Below, one piece after another: positions 1 through 9,121 of a stretch of DNA of 64,000 nucleotides. A program made the translations under genes and the position numbers. Under the pieces are notes generated by a model, which saw only the letters and a program-made list of their open reading frames with translations, did no database searches and was not told the origin of the DNA. This DNA comes from Fontibacillus phaseoli. GTDB taxonomy: Bacteria > Bacillota > Bacilli > Paenibacillales > Paenibacillaceae. How positions within the stretch are numbered: the first letter of the stretch is position 1; each line of letters starts with the position of its first letter. The stretch is from positions 744,001 to 808,000 of the forward strand of contig NZ_QPJW01000001.1 in the NCBI RefSeq assembly GCF_003337355.1, written 5' to 3'.

Positions 1-1
1 T

Positions 2-223
2 GAAGCGCTTCATGCCGGCGTGCGGGTGATCGCTACGGCGCACGGTTCAAGCGTGGAAGACATGCCCTCCCGCCCTGCGCTGTCCAAGCTGTTTGAATCT
101 TCTTTCTTTCAAATGTTCGCGGTTGTGAGAAGGACGGAGCGAGGAATGGCATTCCGTCTATGGGACGGAAAAAGAAGGAGGGTCCAGGATCAAGGCTGGA
201 AGGGCAGGGAAGAGCATGCTTAA
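2..223 (+). CDS. spoIIIAA: Stage III sporulation protein AA, C-terminal fragment
   Basis: This is the 3' end of a gene that begins before the window; the reading frame is open from base 2. The visible tail contains the run VIATAHG, typical of secretion-type AAA ATPases, followed by the short conserved end expected of SpoIIIAA. SpoIIIAA is the cytoplasmic ATPase thought to power the SpoIIIA-SpoIIQ channel between mother cell and forespore. Its last codons overlap spoIIIAB by 8 bases, as expected for the first two genes of the spoIIIA operon. The Walker motifs lie outside the window, so the identification rests mainly on the tail and on the following genes. Confidence 0.9.
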   Translation, partial: EALHAGVRVIATAHGSSVEDMPSRPALSKLFESSFFQMFAVVRRTERGMAFRLWDGKRRRVQDQGWKGREEHA

Positions 224-734
224 AATACTCGGAGCCGTTCTGGTAATAGCTGCAGCTACTGTATCAGGCTGGCTTCAGGCCAGGCAGTATGCGAACCGGC
301 CACATCAGATTCGCAAGGTGATTCTGGCGCTGAGAAGGCTTCAGACGGAAATCATGTACGGCTTCACCCCTTTGCCGGATGCACTCCAGCGAATCGGTGA
401 GCAAAGCGGTGAGCCGATCAAAGCGATTTTCTCCGGAGCCGCCGCCGAAATGAATCCGCCGAAAAACCGGACAGCCCAAGACAGCTTGCAAAGTTCAATC
501 GAGGCTTCCTGGCGGTTTACGGCTATGAAAGCGGCAGAAAAGGATGTGCTGAACCAACTGAGCTTTACGCTCGGGACAAGCGACCGGAAGGACCAACTGG
601 GGCATATCGCTACAGCGGTCCGCCAACTGGAAAGTGAGGAAGCTGCAGCACGGGACGAGCAAAACCGCTATGAAAAAATGTTCAAAAGCCTGGGGCTGCT
701 GTGCGGAGCGTTCATCGTCATTTTGTTCTACTAA
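216..734 (+). CDS. spoIIIAB: Stage III sporulation protein AB
   Basis: A 172-residue protein with an N-terminal membrane segment (about residues 3-20), a helical middle and a second hydrophobic stretch at the very end (about 155-172). This is the layout of SpoIIIAB, which resembles type II secretion GspF-like proteins and is required for engulfment-stage forespore development. The ATG start overlaps the end of spoIIIAA by 8 bases and has a GGGAAGAG ribosome binding site. Family assignment is from topology, size and operon position. Confidence 0.93.
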   Translation: MLKILGAVLVIAAATVSGWLQARQYANRPHQIRKVILALRRLQTEIMYGFTPLPDALQRIGEQSGEPIKAIFSGAAAEMNPPKNRTAQDSLQSSIEASWRFTAMKAAEKDVLNQLSFTLGTSDRKDQLGHIATAVRQLESEEAAARDEQNRYEKMFKSLGLLCGAFIVILFY

Positions 735-794
735 ATCCTTTACCCTCCCTACTCCTGTTATCGCCTGTGAATATGATAGCGAGGTGTCAAATCA

Positions 795-998
795 ATGAAC
801 ATAGAAGTGAACGCCATTTTTCAAATTGCGGGCATCGGAATCATCATCGCCATGATTCACACCGTGCTGAAGCAAATGGGCAAAGAAGACATGGCCCATT
901 GGGTGACACTGATCGGATTCGTCGTCGTGCTGTTTATGGTCATCCGGTTGCTGGACAGCCTGTTTCAGGAAATCAAGTCGATCTTTCTCTTCCAGTAG
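795..998 (+). CDS. spoIIIAC: Stage III sporulation protein AC
   Basis: A 67-residue protein with two membrane helices (about residues 9-27 and 37-56), the normal size for SpoIIIAC. The family is a small integral membrane subunit of the SpoIIIA complex in the mother-cell membrane. It starts about 60 bases after spoIIIAB and is followed 11 bases later by spoIIIAD, its usual partner. The 60-base gap upstream shows no clear terminator. Confidence 0.93.
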   Translation: MNIEVNAIFQIAGIGIIIAMIHTVLKQMGKEDMAHWVTLIGFVVVLFMVIRLLDSLFQEIKSIFLFQ

Positions 999-1009
999 GT
1001 GATACCGCC

Positions 1010-1399
1010 GTGGAAATGATACAGATCGTAGGGCTTGGGCTCGTGGCGACGGTGCTGATCCTGGTCATCAAAGAACAAAAACCGCTGTTCGCATTTTTAA
1101 TCGCTGCAAGCACCGGTATATATATTTTTCTCTTCCTGATCGGCAAGATCGGCGGAATTATCGAAGTGCTGGAAAAGCTCGCGGAGTCTTCCGGGGTACA
1201 GATGATTTATTTGAAAACGATTCTGAAAATCATCGGTATCGCTTATATCGCCGAGTTTGGAGCGCAAATCGTCCGGGATGCGGGCCAGGAAAGCATCGCA
1301 TCCAAGATTGAGCTGGCGGGAAAAGTGTTGATTATGGTTCTGGCTATTCCGATTATCAGCATTATTATCGAAACGGTCATCAAGCTGCTGCCGGCTTAA
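1010..1399 (+). CDS. spoIIIAD: Stage III sporulation protein AD
   Basis: A 129-residue integral membrane protein with several hydrophobic segments, matching SpoIIIAD in length and position. The frame is open far upstream (from 701), but that would overlap spoIIIAB and spoIIIAC. The GTG at 1010 is preceded by an AGGTGAT ribosome binding site at 997-1003 and starts just after spoIIIAC; the ATG at 1016 is a possible alternative. The protein is a membrane subunit of the SpoIIIA channel. Confidence 0.92.
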   Translation: MEMIQIVGLGLVATVLILVIKEQKPLFAFLIAASTGIYIFLFLIGKIGGIIEVLEKLAESSGVQMIYLKTILKIIGIAYIAEFGAQIVRDAGQESIASKIELAGKVLIMVLAIPIISIIIETVIKLLPA

Positions 1400-1418
1400 A
1401 CGAAGGTGGGACAAGAAA

Positions 1419-2612
1419 ATGAGAGTTAGGGATTCCGGATGGGTGCTAAAAACGGGGCTTATGATCATGTTCGGCCTCTTGCTCTTCTGGCTGCCGCTAC
1501 GGGTGATGGCCGAAGGTCCCGCGGATGATTGGATGCAACGACAGGCGGAGGAGCTTCCCACGGATCAGGTGGAGTCTTACTGGCAGAGTTTGATGAAAGA
1601 TTACGGCGGTTTTTTCCCTGACGGGAACATGCCTTCCTTTATGGATATGCTTTTTTCCAAAGAGCAAGGATTTTCTTTGAAATCAGGTTTGACGGGATTA
1701 ATGCGGTACATGTGGCACGAAGTCTTATACAACGGTCATATTCTCGTGACCATTGTCCTGCTGTCCGTGTTCAGCATGATTCTGGAGACGCTGCAGTCCG
1801 CTTTTGAACGGAATCAGGTCAGCAAGGTGGCTTACTCGATCTGCTACATGGTCGTTCTTGTGCTGGCCATCAACAGCTTTCATGTGGCGATTACTTACGC
1901 GACCGGGGCAATAACCGGGATGATTGATTTTATGATGGCGATGGTACCGTTATTGTTCACGCTGTTAGCTTCGATGGGAAATGTGGTAACCGTATCGGTA
2001 ACGCATCCGCTTGTTGTATTTATAGTTCATACGGTCGGCACGATCGTTCATACCATTGTCTTCCCTTTGTTATTCTTCTCTGCGGTGCTTCATATTGTCA
2101 GCTCATTGTCCGACAAATATAAATTAACCCAGCTGGCGAATCTGTTACGGACGGTGGGAATGGCGCTCCTCGGCATCTTGCTTACTGTTTTTCTGGGCGT
2201 AATTTCCGTTAAAGGCATCACTGGATCTGTGGCAGACGGGGTGACGCTGCGGACAGCTAAGTACCTTACCGGAAACTTCGTGCCGGTCGTCGGCAAAGTG
2301 TTCGCGGACGCAACGGATACGGTGATCTCGGCTTCGTTGCTCGTCAAAAACTCAATCGGCCTGGTTGGCGTCATCATCCTTCTCTTCCTCTGTGCCTTCC
2401 CGGCAATCAAAATACTGACGCTGGCGCTAATCTTTAATTTGTCGGCCGCGGTCATGCAGCCGCTTGGCGGATCGCCGATCGTGACCTGTCTGGAAACGAT
2501 AGGAAAAAGCATGTTGTACGTGTTTGCGGCCCTGGCAGCCGTAGGGATGATGTTCTTTCTGGCAATTACGATCATGCTGACGGCAGGCAATGTCACGATG
2601 ATGATGAGATGA
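1419..2612 (+). CDS. spoIIIAE: Stage III sporulation protein AE
   Basis: A 397-residue polytopic membrane protein. It has a hydrophobic signal-like N terminus (about residues 11-32), a soluble region of about 80 residues, and then a series of membrane helices to the C terminus. This is the layout of SpoIIIAE, the largest membrane subunit of the SpoIIIA complex. The gene follows spoIIIAD by 19 bases and has an AAGGTGGGACAAG leader before the ATG. Loss of SpoIIIAE in Bacillus blocks sigma-G activity in the forespore (family knowledge). Confidence 0.94.
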   Translation: MRVRDSGWVLKTGLMIMFGLLLFWLPLRVMAEGPADDWMQRQAEELPTDQVESYWQSLMKDYGGFFPDGNMPSFMDMLFSKEQGFSLKSGLTGLMRYMWHEVLYNGHILVTIVLLSVFSMILETLQSAFERNQVSKVAYSICYMVVLVLAINSFHVAITYATGAITGMIDFMMAMVPLLFTLLASMGNVVTVSVTHPLVVFIVHTVGTIVHTIVFPLLFFSAVLHIVSSLSDKYKLTQLANLLRTVGMALLGILLTVFLGVISVKGITGSVADGVTLRTAKYLTGNFVPVVGKVFADATDTVISASLLVKNSIGLVGVIILLFLCAFPAIKILTLALIFNLSAAVMQPLGGSPIVTCLETIGKSMLYVFAALAAVGMMFFLAITIMLTAGNVTMMMR

Positions 2613-2645
2613 CCGGGAAAAGATGGGGCTAGGCGGTGAAAGCGA

Positions 2646-3410
2646 ATGAACTTTCTTGGAGAATGGCTGAAAGAAATTATAGTGGTTGTTTTGATTGCGG
2701 TCTTCATCGATTTGCTGCTTCCCAACCGGTCTATGGAACGTTACGTGAAATTTGTGGTCAGTCTGCTCATTTTGCTGACACTGCTGTCTCCGGTCATGCG
2801 ACTGTTCTCCTCCGATGCCAAGCAGAAGATCGAGACGGCTTTTGCGGATAGCTGGGGCAACCTGGGAAATTCCGGTACGAAAGCAAGTACGGAGGTCATC
2901 CTCCGGCAAGGCGAACAACTGAGAAAACAGCACGAACAGGAAGCCCTTCAGTGGGCGGGGGAAGAAGCGGCCAGGCAAATGAAAGGACAGATTGAACGCG
3001 AAACCGGCCTGGCGGTGGAGCGAGTGACGGTCACATTAACCGGCGGAAAGCCTTCTGAAGAGACCCGTTCGAACGAAAAGGCCGAAGAGATCGGGCCCTC
3101 CATCAAAACCGTGGAAGTGGTCATGAAGCAAATGGGGAATAGCGGGAATGAACAGAGAAGCGGTGAGGCTTCCGGCATTAAACCGGTGCAAAAAGTAAAA
3201 GTGGATGTGTCAAGCCCTCCGGAAGGAAGCGGAACGCAGACGATAGAAGCCATGTCGAAATCGGAAACCGGAATATCGGAACAGAGTGAAGATAGTTTGG
3301 AGAAACAGCAGGTCCATGCCCTGGCGGAGGGACAGATTGAAGACTTGCTATATAGGGAATGGGGGATATCCCGGGAATCCGTTACCGTAGTGGACGTAAA
3401 CCGGGAATAA
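2646..3410 (+). CDS. spoIIIAF: Stage III sporulation protein AF
   Basis: A 254-residue protein with two N-terminal membrane helices (about residues 8-26 and 34-54) and a hydrophilic C-terminal domain that would face the space between the two membranes. B. subtilis SpoIIIAF is near 206 residues, so this copy has a longer charged linker rich in Lys, Glu and Ser (about residues 140-225) before the conserved end. It lies between spoIIIAE and spoIIIAG in the standard order. SpoIIIAF contributes to the ring-forming assembly of the SpoIIIA-SpoIIQ apparatus. Confidence 0.92.
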   Translation: MNFLGEWLKEIIVVVLIAVFIDLLLPNRSMERYVKFVVSLLILLTLLSPVMRLFSSDAKQKIETAFADSWGNLGNSGTKASTEVILRQGEQLRKQHEQEALQWAGEEAARQMKGQIERETGLAVERVTVTLTGGKPSEETRSNEKAEEIGPSIKTVEVVMKQMGNSGNEQRSGEASGIKPVQKVKVDVSSPPEGSGTQTIEAMSKSETGISEQSEDSLEKQQVHALAEGQIEDLLYREWGISRESVTVVDVNRE

Positions 3411-3429
3411 CGTTAAGGAGGTGAGGCGG

Positions 3430-4074
3430 ATGCCGGGATGGCTGAAAAAACTGGAGCAATGGCTCGGCAAAGGAGCTGACGGCAAAAAAAGAAGCCAGAC
3501 TTTTCGCCTGTTGCTGATCGTAGGCCTTGTAGGGCTGGCGATCATGCTGTTCAATTCCTTTGTCAATGTGAAACGTGTTGAACCCGGCGGGGAGGGAAGA
3601 GAACCTCCGGCGATGCAGCAAATGACGTCTTCTTCGTTTCCGGAGAGCGGTCAGGAAGAGAATCCCTTCTCACAAATCGAGCTATCGCTAGAAAACAAAA
3701 CAAAAGAAATTCTGGAAAAAATCGTCGGGGTCGGGGCGGTCGACGTACTGGTAACGATCGATTCGACGGAAGAAATCATCGTCCAGCGCAATATGAAGGA
3801 TACCCAGGAAATGACCGAGGAAACCGACGCCGACGGGGGGAAGCGGAACATCAACCAATATTCCCGGGACGGCCAGATCGTTACTTACGACGCCTCCGGG
3901 AATGAACAGCCGATCGTTACGAAAAAGATCAAACCAAAAGTACGCGGCGTGCTGATCGTTGCCAGGGGTGTCGAAAACAAAACCGTCAAAGCATTGATCG
4001 TGGACGCCGTTGAGAAAGGGTTAAACGTTCCGGCTTACCGGATTTCCGTTGTTCCGCGAAAGCAATCTCAATAA
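3430..4074 (+). CDS. spoIIIAG: Stage III sporulation protein AG
   Basis: A 214-residue protein with one membrane helix near residues 22-42 and a C-terminal ring-building domain. Family members form the large ring of the SpoIIIA-SpoIIQ channel in the intermembrane space. An upstream in-frame GTG at 3421 directly abuts the ribosome binding site AAGGAGGTG (3415-3423). The ATG at 3430 has proper spacing and is taken as the start. The C-terminal segment with alternating beta and alpha stretches, including the run RGVLIVARGV, is typical of the family. Confidence 0.93.
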   Translation: MPGWLKKLEQWLGKGADGKKRSQTFRLLLIVGLVGLAIMLFNSFVNVKRVEPGGEGREPPAMQQMTSSSFPESGQEENPFSQIELSLENKTKEILEKIVGVGAVDVLVTIDSTEEIIVQRNMKDTQEMTEETDADGGKRNINQYSRDGQIVTYDASGNEQPIVTKKIKPKVRGVLIVARGVENKTVKALIVDAVEKGLNVPAYRISVVPRKQSQ

Positions 4075-4104
4075 AACCAATTTATTTATGGGAGGAATAA
4101 TTCA

Positions 4105-4917
4105 ATGAAATCTAAAAGACAGACCGTATGGCTGGTATCTATGCTTAGTTTGATGGTGGTTTTATCCGCGTACTACCTTTTTACCGAAGATAACTCTTCA
4201 AAAAATCAGGCAGCTGATGGCCAGCAGGTAACGACGATGGATAGCGGACAAAACCAGGAGACGGTTACAGGGGATGAATCAATCGAAGGGGATGAAGTGA
4301 TTTTGTCCGAAGTGACTGGAGAGGGAGAAGAGAATCCGGTCATAATGGACGGTGAAATCGTTGATCCCGCACAAACACCGGAGGCTGCCGCAGGTACGAA
4401 AACACCGGATGCTTCAGACAGCGATAAAGCATCCGGAAACAGCGATACGAAACAATCGGAAGGTAAGACGGAGAATCAAAATGGCACCGACCCATCCTCA
4501 TCCAATGACAGTACGGCAGCCAAGGACGAAGACGTCCTGAAGCAATTGGAAACCCAAGGCGTTTCGGGAACCGACTCGCTAACGGCCTATCAATTCCAGC
4601 GTTCCGATGTAAACGCCAAAAAGCTGGACGAACTGATGCAAACGATCAATGACAGCAGCAAGACTTTGGATGAAGCGGCCATGGCCCAAAAAGAGCTTGG
4701 TGCACTGGAAGAAAAAGAAGAAAAAATCTATGATATCGAAGAAAAATTGCAACAAAAATATGCGAATGCTGTCGTTACCGAAAGTGACAACAAATATAAA
4801 GTGCTCGTCGTGAGCGAAAAGCTCGCTGCCAATGAAGCCGTAGGCATTATGGACCTTGTCATCAAGGAGCTCGGTATTTCTCAAGACAAAGTCAGCGTGC
4901 AATATGTAACGCAATAA
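4105..4917 (+). CDS. spoIIIAH: Stage III sporulation protein AH
   Basis: A 270-residue protein with one N-terminal membrane anchor (about residues 8-26), a long acidic Ser/Thr/Glu-rich low-complexity linker (about 30-145) and a conserved C-terminal YscJ/FliF-like domain (about 155-270). SpoIIIAH binds forespore SpoIIQ and forms part of the channel linking the two cells. The linker is longer than in B. subtilis SpoIIIAH (218 residues). The gene has a GGGAGGA ribosome binding site and is the last of the spoIIIA operon, followed by a hairpin terminator. Confidence 0.94.
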   Translation: MKSKRQTVWLVSMLSLMVVLSAYYLFTEDNSSKNQAADGQQVTTMDSGQNQETVTGDESIEGDEVILSEVTGEGEENPVIMDGEIVDPAQTPEAAAGTKTPDASDSDKASGNSDTKQSEGKTENQNGTDPSSSNDSTAAKDEDVLKQLETQGVSGTDSLTAYQFQRSDVNAKKLDELMQTINDSSKTLDEAAMAQKELGALEEKEEKIYDIEEKLQQKYANAVVTESDNKYKVLVVSEKLAANEAVGIMDLVIKELGISQDKVSVQYVTQ

Positions 4918-4989
4918 GGAAGATAACCCGCGTTCGAAATGATCGCGCTCGAAATTTGGCGACCGTTGCAAAAACGCGCCGCAGCAGGA

Positions 4990-5022
4990 AGAGTCCAAGT
5001 AGATCTTGGACTCTTTCCATTT
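4990..5022 (+). terminator. Rho-independent terminator after spoIIIA operon
   Basis: Perfect 10-base arms AGAGTCCAAG (4990-4999) and CTTGGACTCT (5005-5014) with a 5-base loop, followed by a T-rich stretch. It closes the spoIIIA operon before accB. The T tract is interrupted by CCA, so termination may be moderate. Confidence 0.75.
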
Positions 5023-5131
5023 TAATCGATTGTGATATAATACATAAAGTTACGGTTATGGATTCAAATTGAGATCAGATCTTAAGAAGGCCAAGGCTTT
5101 GTTTGAAAAAGCTGAAGGAGTGAACAGGTAC

Positions 5132-5620
5132 ATGTTTAAATTGGATGAAATCAAGGAATTGATTGAATTGTTGGACAAAACGTCCGTACATGAGTTGGAG
5201 ATCGAGAATGAAGGCGCACGCCTTTGCATTCGAAAACCCGGCAAGAGCGAAGTGGTGCAACTGCAACCGAGTATAGTATCCGGCATCGCAAGCGCAACCG
5301 CACCGGCTGTACAAGCACCAGCCGCTGTTGCGAACGTTGCAGCGGAAGCGGTAGCTACTCCGGCGGAACCGGCAGCAAACCTACATACGATCGTGTCTCC
5401 TATGGTAGGAACATTTTATCGTGCAGCTTCTCCGGACGCTAACTCATTTGTGAATATCGGAGACAGGGTTGGAGAGAAAACGACGGTTTGTATTATCGAG
5501 GCTATGAAGTTGATGAACGAACTGGAAGCTGAAATCAAAGGCGAAATTACCGATATTCTCGTAGAAAACGGACAACTCGTGGAATACGGACAGCCTCTCT
5601 TTCTGGTGAAGCCGGAGTAA
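5132..5620 (+). CDS. accB: Acetyl-CoA carboxylase biotin carboxyl carrier protein
   Basis: A 162-residue carrier subunit of acetyl-CoA carboxylase, the first committed step of fatty acid synthesis. The N-terminal 40 residues are the conserved helical part, then comes an Ala/Pro-rich hinge (about 50-82) and a C-terminal biotinyl domain with the EAMKLMN motif; Lys126 is the biotinylated residue. The start is the ATG at 5132 with GGAG at 5117-5120; the frame is open upstream but without support. A TATAAT at 5036-5041 is a possible -10 box, although no convincing -35 was found. accC follows 60 bases later. Confidence 0.96.
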   Translation: MFKLDEIKELIELLDKTSVHELEIENEGARLCIRKPGKSEVVQLQPSIVSGIASATAPAVQAPAAVANVAAEAVATPAEPAANLHTIVSPMVGTFYRAASPDANSFVNIGDRVGEKTTVCIIEAMKLMNELEAEIKGEITDILVENGQLVEYGQPLFLVKPE

Positions 5621-5680
5621 TATGCGTACCAGCGCCTCATTAAAGAGGTGCAGTAAGCTTTCCAAGGAGGATGGGAACAA

Positions 5681-7024
5681 GTGAAATTTCATAAAATATT
5701 GATAGCGAACCGCGGCGAAATTGCGGTTCGTATTATTCGCGCCTGCCGCGAGCTCGGAATTTCAACCGTTGCTGTATATTCGGAAGCGGACAAAGATTCG
5801 CTCCATGTCCGGCTTGCGGATGAAGCATATTGCATCGGTCCGACATTATCGAAAGACAGCTATCTGAACTTCACGAATCTGATGAGCGTCGCTACATTGA
5901 CCGAATGTGACGCTATTCATCCGGGTTACGGTTTCTTGGCTGAAAATGCGGACTTTGCGGAGATTTGCGGTTCTTGCAATATCACCTTTATCGGTCCTTC
6001 GCCCGAAGCGATCACCAAGATGGGGGATAAAGCCGTGGCCAAGCAGACGATGAAAGAGGCGAATGTTCCGGTTATTCCAGGATCCGACGGTTTGATCGAA
6101 GATCTGGATCAAGCGATGATGGTTGCCCGCGATATCGGTTATCCGGTCATCATTAAAGCAACCGCCGGAGGCGGGGGCAAAGGGATCCGGATTGCCGAGG
6201 ATGAGGAATCTCTGATCAAGCAGATCACGACGGCCCAGCAGGAAGCCCAAAAGGCGTTCGGCAATGCCGGGGTTTATTTGGAGAAGTACTTGACCGGAAT
6301 GAAGCATGTCGAGATTCAAATCATTGCCGACAAGCACGGAAATGCCGTTTATCTAGGCGAGCGTGACTGTTCGGTGCAGCGCCGCCGCCAAAAGCTGGTT
6401 GAGGAAGCCCCGTGCCCTGTGCTTTCGCCCGAGAAGCGGAAGGAAATGGGCGAAGCGGCCGTTCGTGCCTCTTTGGTGGTGAATTATTCCGGCGCCGGCA
6501 CGCTTGAATTTTTGCTTGGTCCGGACGGTCAGTTTTATTTCATGGAAATGAACACACGGATACAGGTAGAACATCCTGTCACGGAAATGGTCACCGGATT
6601 TGATCTGATTCAGGAGATGATTTCTGTGGCGGAAGGAAATCCGCTCTCTTTTAGTCAAGATGACGTGAAACTGAACGGATGGGCTATCGAATGCCGGATT
6701 AATGCGGAAGACCCTTTCCGTAATTTCATGCCGTCTCCCGGCAAAATCGGGTTTTATCTCGCTCCGGGCGGACCTGGGGTCCGCGTGGACAGCGCGGCTT
6801 ATCCGGGCTATACGATCTCGCCGTACTATGATTCGATGATTGCAAAGCTGATCGTGTGGGGGGCAACGCGGGAAGAAGCGATCTCCAAGATGAAGCGCGC
6901 TTTGTCCGAATTCGCGATCGAAGGCATCCACACCACGATTCCGTTCCATCAGAAATTACTGGAGCATCCAGTGTTCCTTAAGGGTGATTTTGACATTAAA
7001 TTTTTGGAAGAACACGAGATTTAA
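5681..7024 (+). CDS. accC: Acetyl-CoA carboxylase biotin carboxylase subunit
   Basis: A 447-residue ATP-grasp enzyme that carboxylates the biotin on AccB using bicarbonate and ATP. Visible signatures are the N-terminal ANRGEIAVR, the glycine-rich ATP loop GGGGKG (about residue 164) and the catalytic stretch [14 protein letters not shown] (about 288-301). Length is normal for the family. The GTG start at 5681 follows an AAGGAGG site at 5664-5670. It forms an operon with accB; the carboxyltransferase genes are not in this window. Confidence 0.97.
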   Translation: MKFHKILIANRGEIAVRIIRACRELGISTVAVYSEADKDSLHVRLADEAYCIGPTLSKDSYLNFTNLMSVATLTECDAIHPGYGFLAENADFAEICGSCNITFIGPSPEAITKMGDKAVAKQTMKEANVPVIPGSDGLIEDLDQAMMVARDIGYPVIIKATAGGGGKGIRIAEDEESLIKQITTAQQEAQKAFGNAGVYLEKYLTGMKHVEIQIIADKHGNAVYLGERDCSVQRRRQKLVEEAPCPVLSPEKRKEMGEAAVRASLVVNYSGAGTLEFLLGPDGQFYFMEMNTRIQVEHPVTEMVTGFDLIQEMISVAEGNPLSFSQDDVKLNGWAIECRINAEDPFRNFMPSPGKIGFYLAPGGPGVRVDSAAYPGYTISPYYDSMIAKLIVWGATREEAISKMKRALSEFAIEGIHTTIPFHQKLLEHPVFLKGDFDIKFLEEHEI

Positions 7025-7039
7025 AAACATGTCTCCGGT

Positions 7040-7068
7040 TTGTCATAATGAACCCGAAATGATATAGT
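7040..7068 (+). promoter_or_regulatory. Sigma-A type promoter for the asp23 gene
   Basis: TTGTCA at 7040-7045 and TATAGT at 7063-7068 are separated by 17 bases, a good match to the vegetative consensus, 93 bases before the Asp23-family gene. No sigma-B consensus was recognised here, although Asp23 proteins are stress-linked in other Firmicutes. Confidence 0.6.
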
Positions 7069-7160
7069 ATTTATAATAAGTGCGCGGTCTTTGGCTATAA
7101 TTGAGACTAAATTATAAGCTTTAAAGAGAGCGTCATACTTATTGAGAGGTGGATGATAGA

Positions 7161-7568
7161 ATGAGTTCTTTACCTACGGAATTCGAACGGACAGAGATCG
7201 GCGAGATCCAAATCGCTCCGGAAGTTATTGAAGTGATTGCGGGACTGGCCACCGTTGAGGTCATAGGCGTTGCCGGAATGAGTGGCGGTTTTGCCGGCGG
7301 CATTGCCGAACTGCTTGGCAGAAAGAATTTGTCCAAAGGCGTTAAAGTGGAGGTCGGACAGCGCGAAGCGGCTGTGGATGTATCCGTGATCGTGGAATAC
7401 GGCAACCGTCTGCCGGAAGTGGCTACGGAAATCCAACGCAACGTCAAGCGTTCTATTGAAACGATGACCGGACTGACTGTGGTGGAAGTCAACGTACATA
7501 TTCACGACGTTATTTTCAAAACAGCAGAACGAAATGAAGAAACTGAATTGAGCCATCGGGTGAAATAA
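7161..7568 (+). CDS. Asp23/Gls24 family envelope stress protein
   Basis: A 135-residue soluble protein of the Asp23/Gls24 (YqhY) family. It carries the EIQIAPEVIEVIAGLAT start and the later segment with VEVNVHIHDV characteristic of the family. Family members accumulate near the membrane and are tethered there by AmaP; in Bacillus the yqhY gene next to accBC is linked to control of acetyl-CoA carboxylase activity. The ATG at 7161 has an AGAGGTGG ribosome binding site and is preferred over a GTG at 7149. Followed by amaP and a DUF2273 gene. Confidence 0.9.
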   Translation: MSSLPTEFERTEIGEIQIAPEVIEVIAGLATVEVIGVAGMSGGFAGGIAELLGRKNLSKGVKVEVGQREAAVDVSVIVEYGNRLPEVATEIQRNVKRSIETMTGLTVVEVNVHIHDVIFKTAERNEETELSHRVK

Positions 7569-7580
7569 TACCTGGCACCG

Positions 7581-7612
7581 AACCCCCGACCGACTGCGTC
7601 AGGGGTTTACTA
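7581..7612 (+). terminator. Hairpin between asp23 and amaP, possible attenuator
   Basis: Arms AACCCCCGAC (7581-7590) and GTCAGGGGTT (7598-7607) pair with one bulge and a short loop. Only three T residues follow, so this may be a weak or partial terminator that lowers expression of amaP relative to asp23. Confidence 0.5.
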
Positions 7613-7649
7613 TAGTTTCAGACAATTGATTAAGGGGGCTGTTCCCGTC

Positions 7650-8192
7650 GTGGCCAAAATTTTGGACAGACTTTTGCTGTTCGTGTACAGCTTGAGTATC
7701 GGAATATTATCCGTATTAGCCATCCTCCTGCTGAGCGATGCGGTTCCTTTCTCGCTTGATAAATTTGAGGAAGACCGCGGGTTGTTTATAGCGGCGATCG
7801 TAGTGTCTTCGATCCTCTTCGTGCTCAGCGTCCGTTTTTTCTACATCTCCATTCGCCGGGACCGGCGTTCGCTTACTTCGATTGATCAGCGGACCGAGTA
7901 CGGCGATATCCAGATTTCGACCGAAACGATCGAGAACTTGTCTTATAAAGCCGCTTCCCGCGTTCGAGGCATTCGTGAAGTCAAGACGAGAATACGGATT
8001 ACGGATTCAGGCCTTGAAATTATGGTTCGGGCCATGGTTGACGGAGACTCCTCCATCCCTGCCTTGACCGAGGAAGTACAAAAGCAGGTTCATGATCATG
8101 TAGAAGAAGTTACAGGGATACCGGTGTCTTATGTGTCGGTCTATATTGCTAACCTTGTCCAGTCGCCTGTCATGAAAAGCCGGGTTGAATAG
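7650..8192 (+). CDS. amaP: Alkaline shock response membrane anchor protein AmaP
   Basis: A 180-residue protein with two N-terminal membrane helices (about residues 7-27 and 43-65) and a C-terminal soluble domain resembling Asp23, ending in a conserved VSVYI segment. AmaP anchors Asp23 to the membrane in Staphylococcus (family knowledge). The GTG at 7650 follows AAGGGGG at 7632-7638; an in-frame TTG at 7626 precedes that site and is unlikely. It sits between its presumed partner Asp23 and a small DUF2273 membrane protein. Confidence 0.88.
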   Translation: MAKILDRLLLFVYSLSIGILSVLAILLLSDAVPFSLDKFEEDRGLFIAAIVVSSILFVLSVRFFYISIRRDRRSLTSIDQRTEYGDIQISTETIENLSYKAASRVRGIREVKTRIRITDSGLEIMVRAMVDGDSSIPALTEEVQKQVHDHVEEVTGIPVSYVSVYIANLVQSPVMKSRVE

Positions 8193-8203
8193 GGGGAAGC
8201 GAA

Positions 8204-8437
8204 GTGTTTTGGAAACAACTGTGGGAGAGTCATAGGGGACGCCTGCTTGGGCTGGGGGCGGCCGTGTTTTTATGCCCGATCTACCTGTTTTTCGGATTTT
8301 GGAATATGTTGTTCTGCGCCCTATTGCTATTTGTCGGGTATACGATCGGCAAGTACAAGGATTTGGACCAAGGGTCTTTCCTGCCATGGGGCGAGTTAAA
8401 GAACTGGCTGGTTTCGCGCTGGCGACCTTTTAAATGA
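8204..8437 (+). CDS. DUF2273 family small membrane protein
   Basis: A 77-residue protein with one or two hydrophobic segments (about residues 14-32 and 34-47) and a basic C terminus. It matches the DUF2273 family, which is commonly encoded with AmaP and Asp23. The GTG start at 8204 has an AGGGGGA site 6 bases upstream. Function is not established; a role in the same membrane-associated stress complex is inferred from position. Confidence 0.85.
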   Translation: MFWKQLWESHRGRLLGLGAAVFLCPIYLFFGFWNMLFCALLLFVGYTIGKYKDLDQGSFLPWGELKNWLVSRWRPFK

Positions 8438-8449
8438 TTCCTGTGATAT

Positions 8450-8520
8450 GCTTTCTCCGGAAAAAGAGCACCGTTTTCATCTTGCCCGTTTTGCGGAGAG
8501 AGCATGTTACAGGTTTTTTT
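8450..8520 (+). terminator. Long-stem terminator after the asp23-amaP operon
   Basis: A stem formed by CCTGT...ATGCT.TCTCCG (from 8450) and GCGGAGA.AGCAT..ACAGG (to 8513), with a loop of about 30 bases, followed by seven T residues. It separates the envelope-stress operon from nusB. Confidence 0.8.
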
Positions 8521-8622
8521 GCGTAAAGATGCAGTTTAAACAAGGAAATTGGAATTCGTGATGATCGGAGCAATTTTGGCTCATGATTAAGATAAGCTCA
8601 GATCATGTTAAGGAGGCAACCC

Positions 8623-9078
8623 ATGAAACGAAGATTGGCAAGAGAAATTGCGGTGCAAAGTTTGTATCATATGGAAATGAACGAGGTTGAGGCAGAGGAA
8701 GCGGTAACGATGCTGCTTTCCGAAGCTGCCGGCGAGAATGAAGGAGAGGTGGAAGTCTCCGATTTGAGCGGAGCTAAAGCCAAGGAATATATTCTGGAAC
8801 TGGTAAACGGGACCTGGAGTCGGAAGGAAGCGATCGACGGACTTCTGTCCGATTATTTGAAAGGCTGGCAGATCAGCCGTTTGTCCAAGGTTGACCGGCA
8901 GGTGCTGCGTCAGGCTGTTTATGAGATGGTTTTCCGCGACGATGTACCCGGGAAGGTAGCCGTCAATGAAGCCATTGAACTGGCTAAACATTTCGGCACG
9001 ACCGATTCGGGAAAGTTTGTCAACGGCGTGTTGGGTAAAATGATTCAAGATTTGGACCAGTTGAAGGCGAATATATAA
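8623..9078 (+). CDS. nusB: Transcription antitermination factor NusB
   Basis: A 151-residue all-helical RNA-binding protein that works with NusE (ribosomal S10) on boxA sequences in rRNA transcripts. The N terminus KRRLAREIAVQSLYHMEMN and the C-terminal VAVNEAIELAKHFGTTDSGKFVNGVL are typical. An upstream ATG at 8605 would place the AAGGAGG site (8610-8616) inside the gene, so 8623 is the start. It begins a run of housekeeping genes through tlyA. The middle section carries an acidic insertion, as is common in Bacilli. Confidence 0.95.
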   Translation: MKRRLAREIAVQSLYHMEMNEVEAEEAVTMLLSEAAGENEGEVEVSDLSGAKAKEYILELVNGTWSRKEAIDGLLSDYLKGWQISRLSKVDRQVLRQAVYEMVFRDDVPGKVAVNEAIELAKHFGTTDSGKFVNGVLGKMIQDLDQLKANI

Positions 9079-9121
9079 TTTTTGGTAAAATAATTAACTT
9101 GATCATAAGGAGAGGATATCT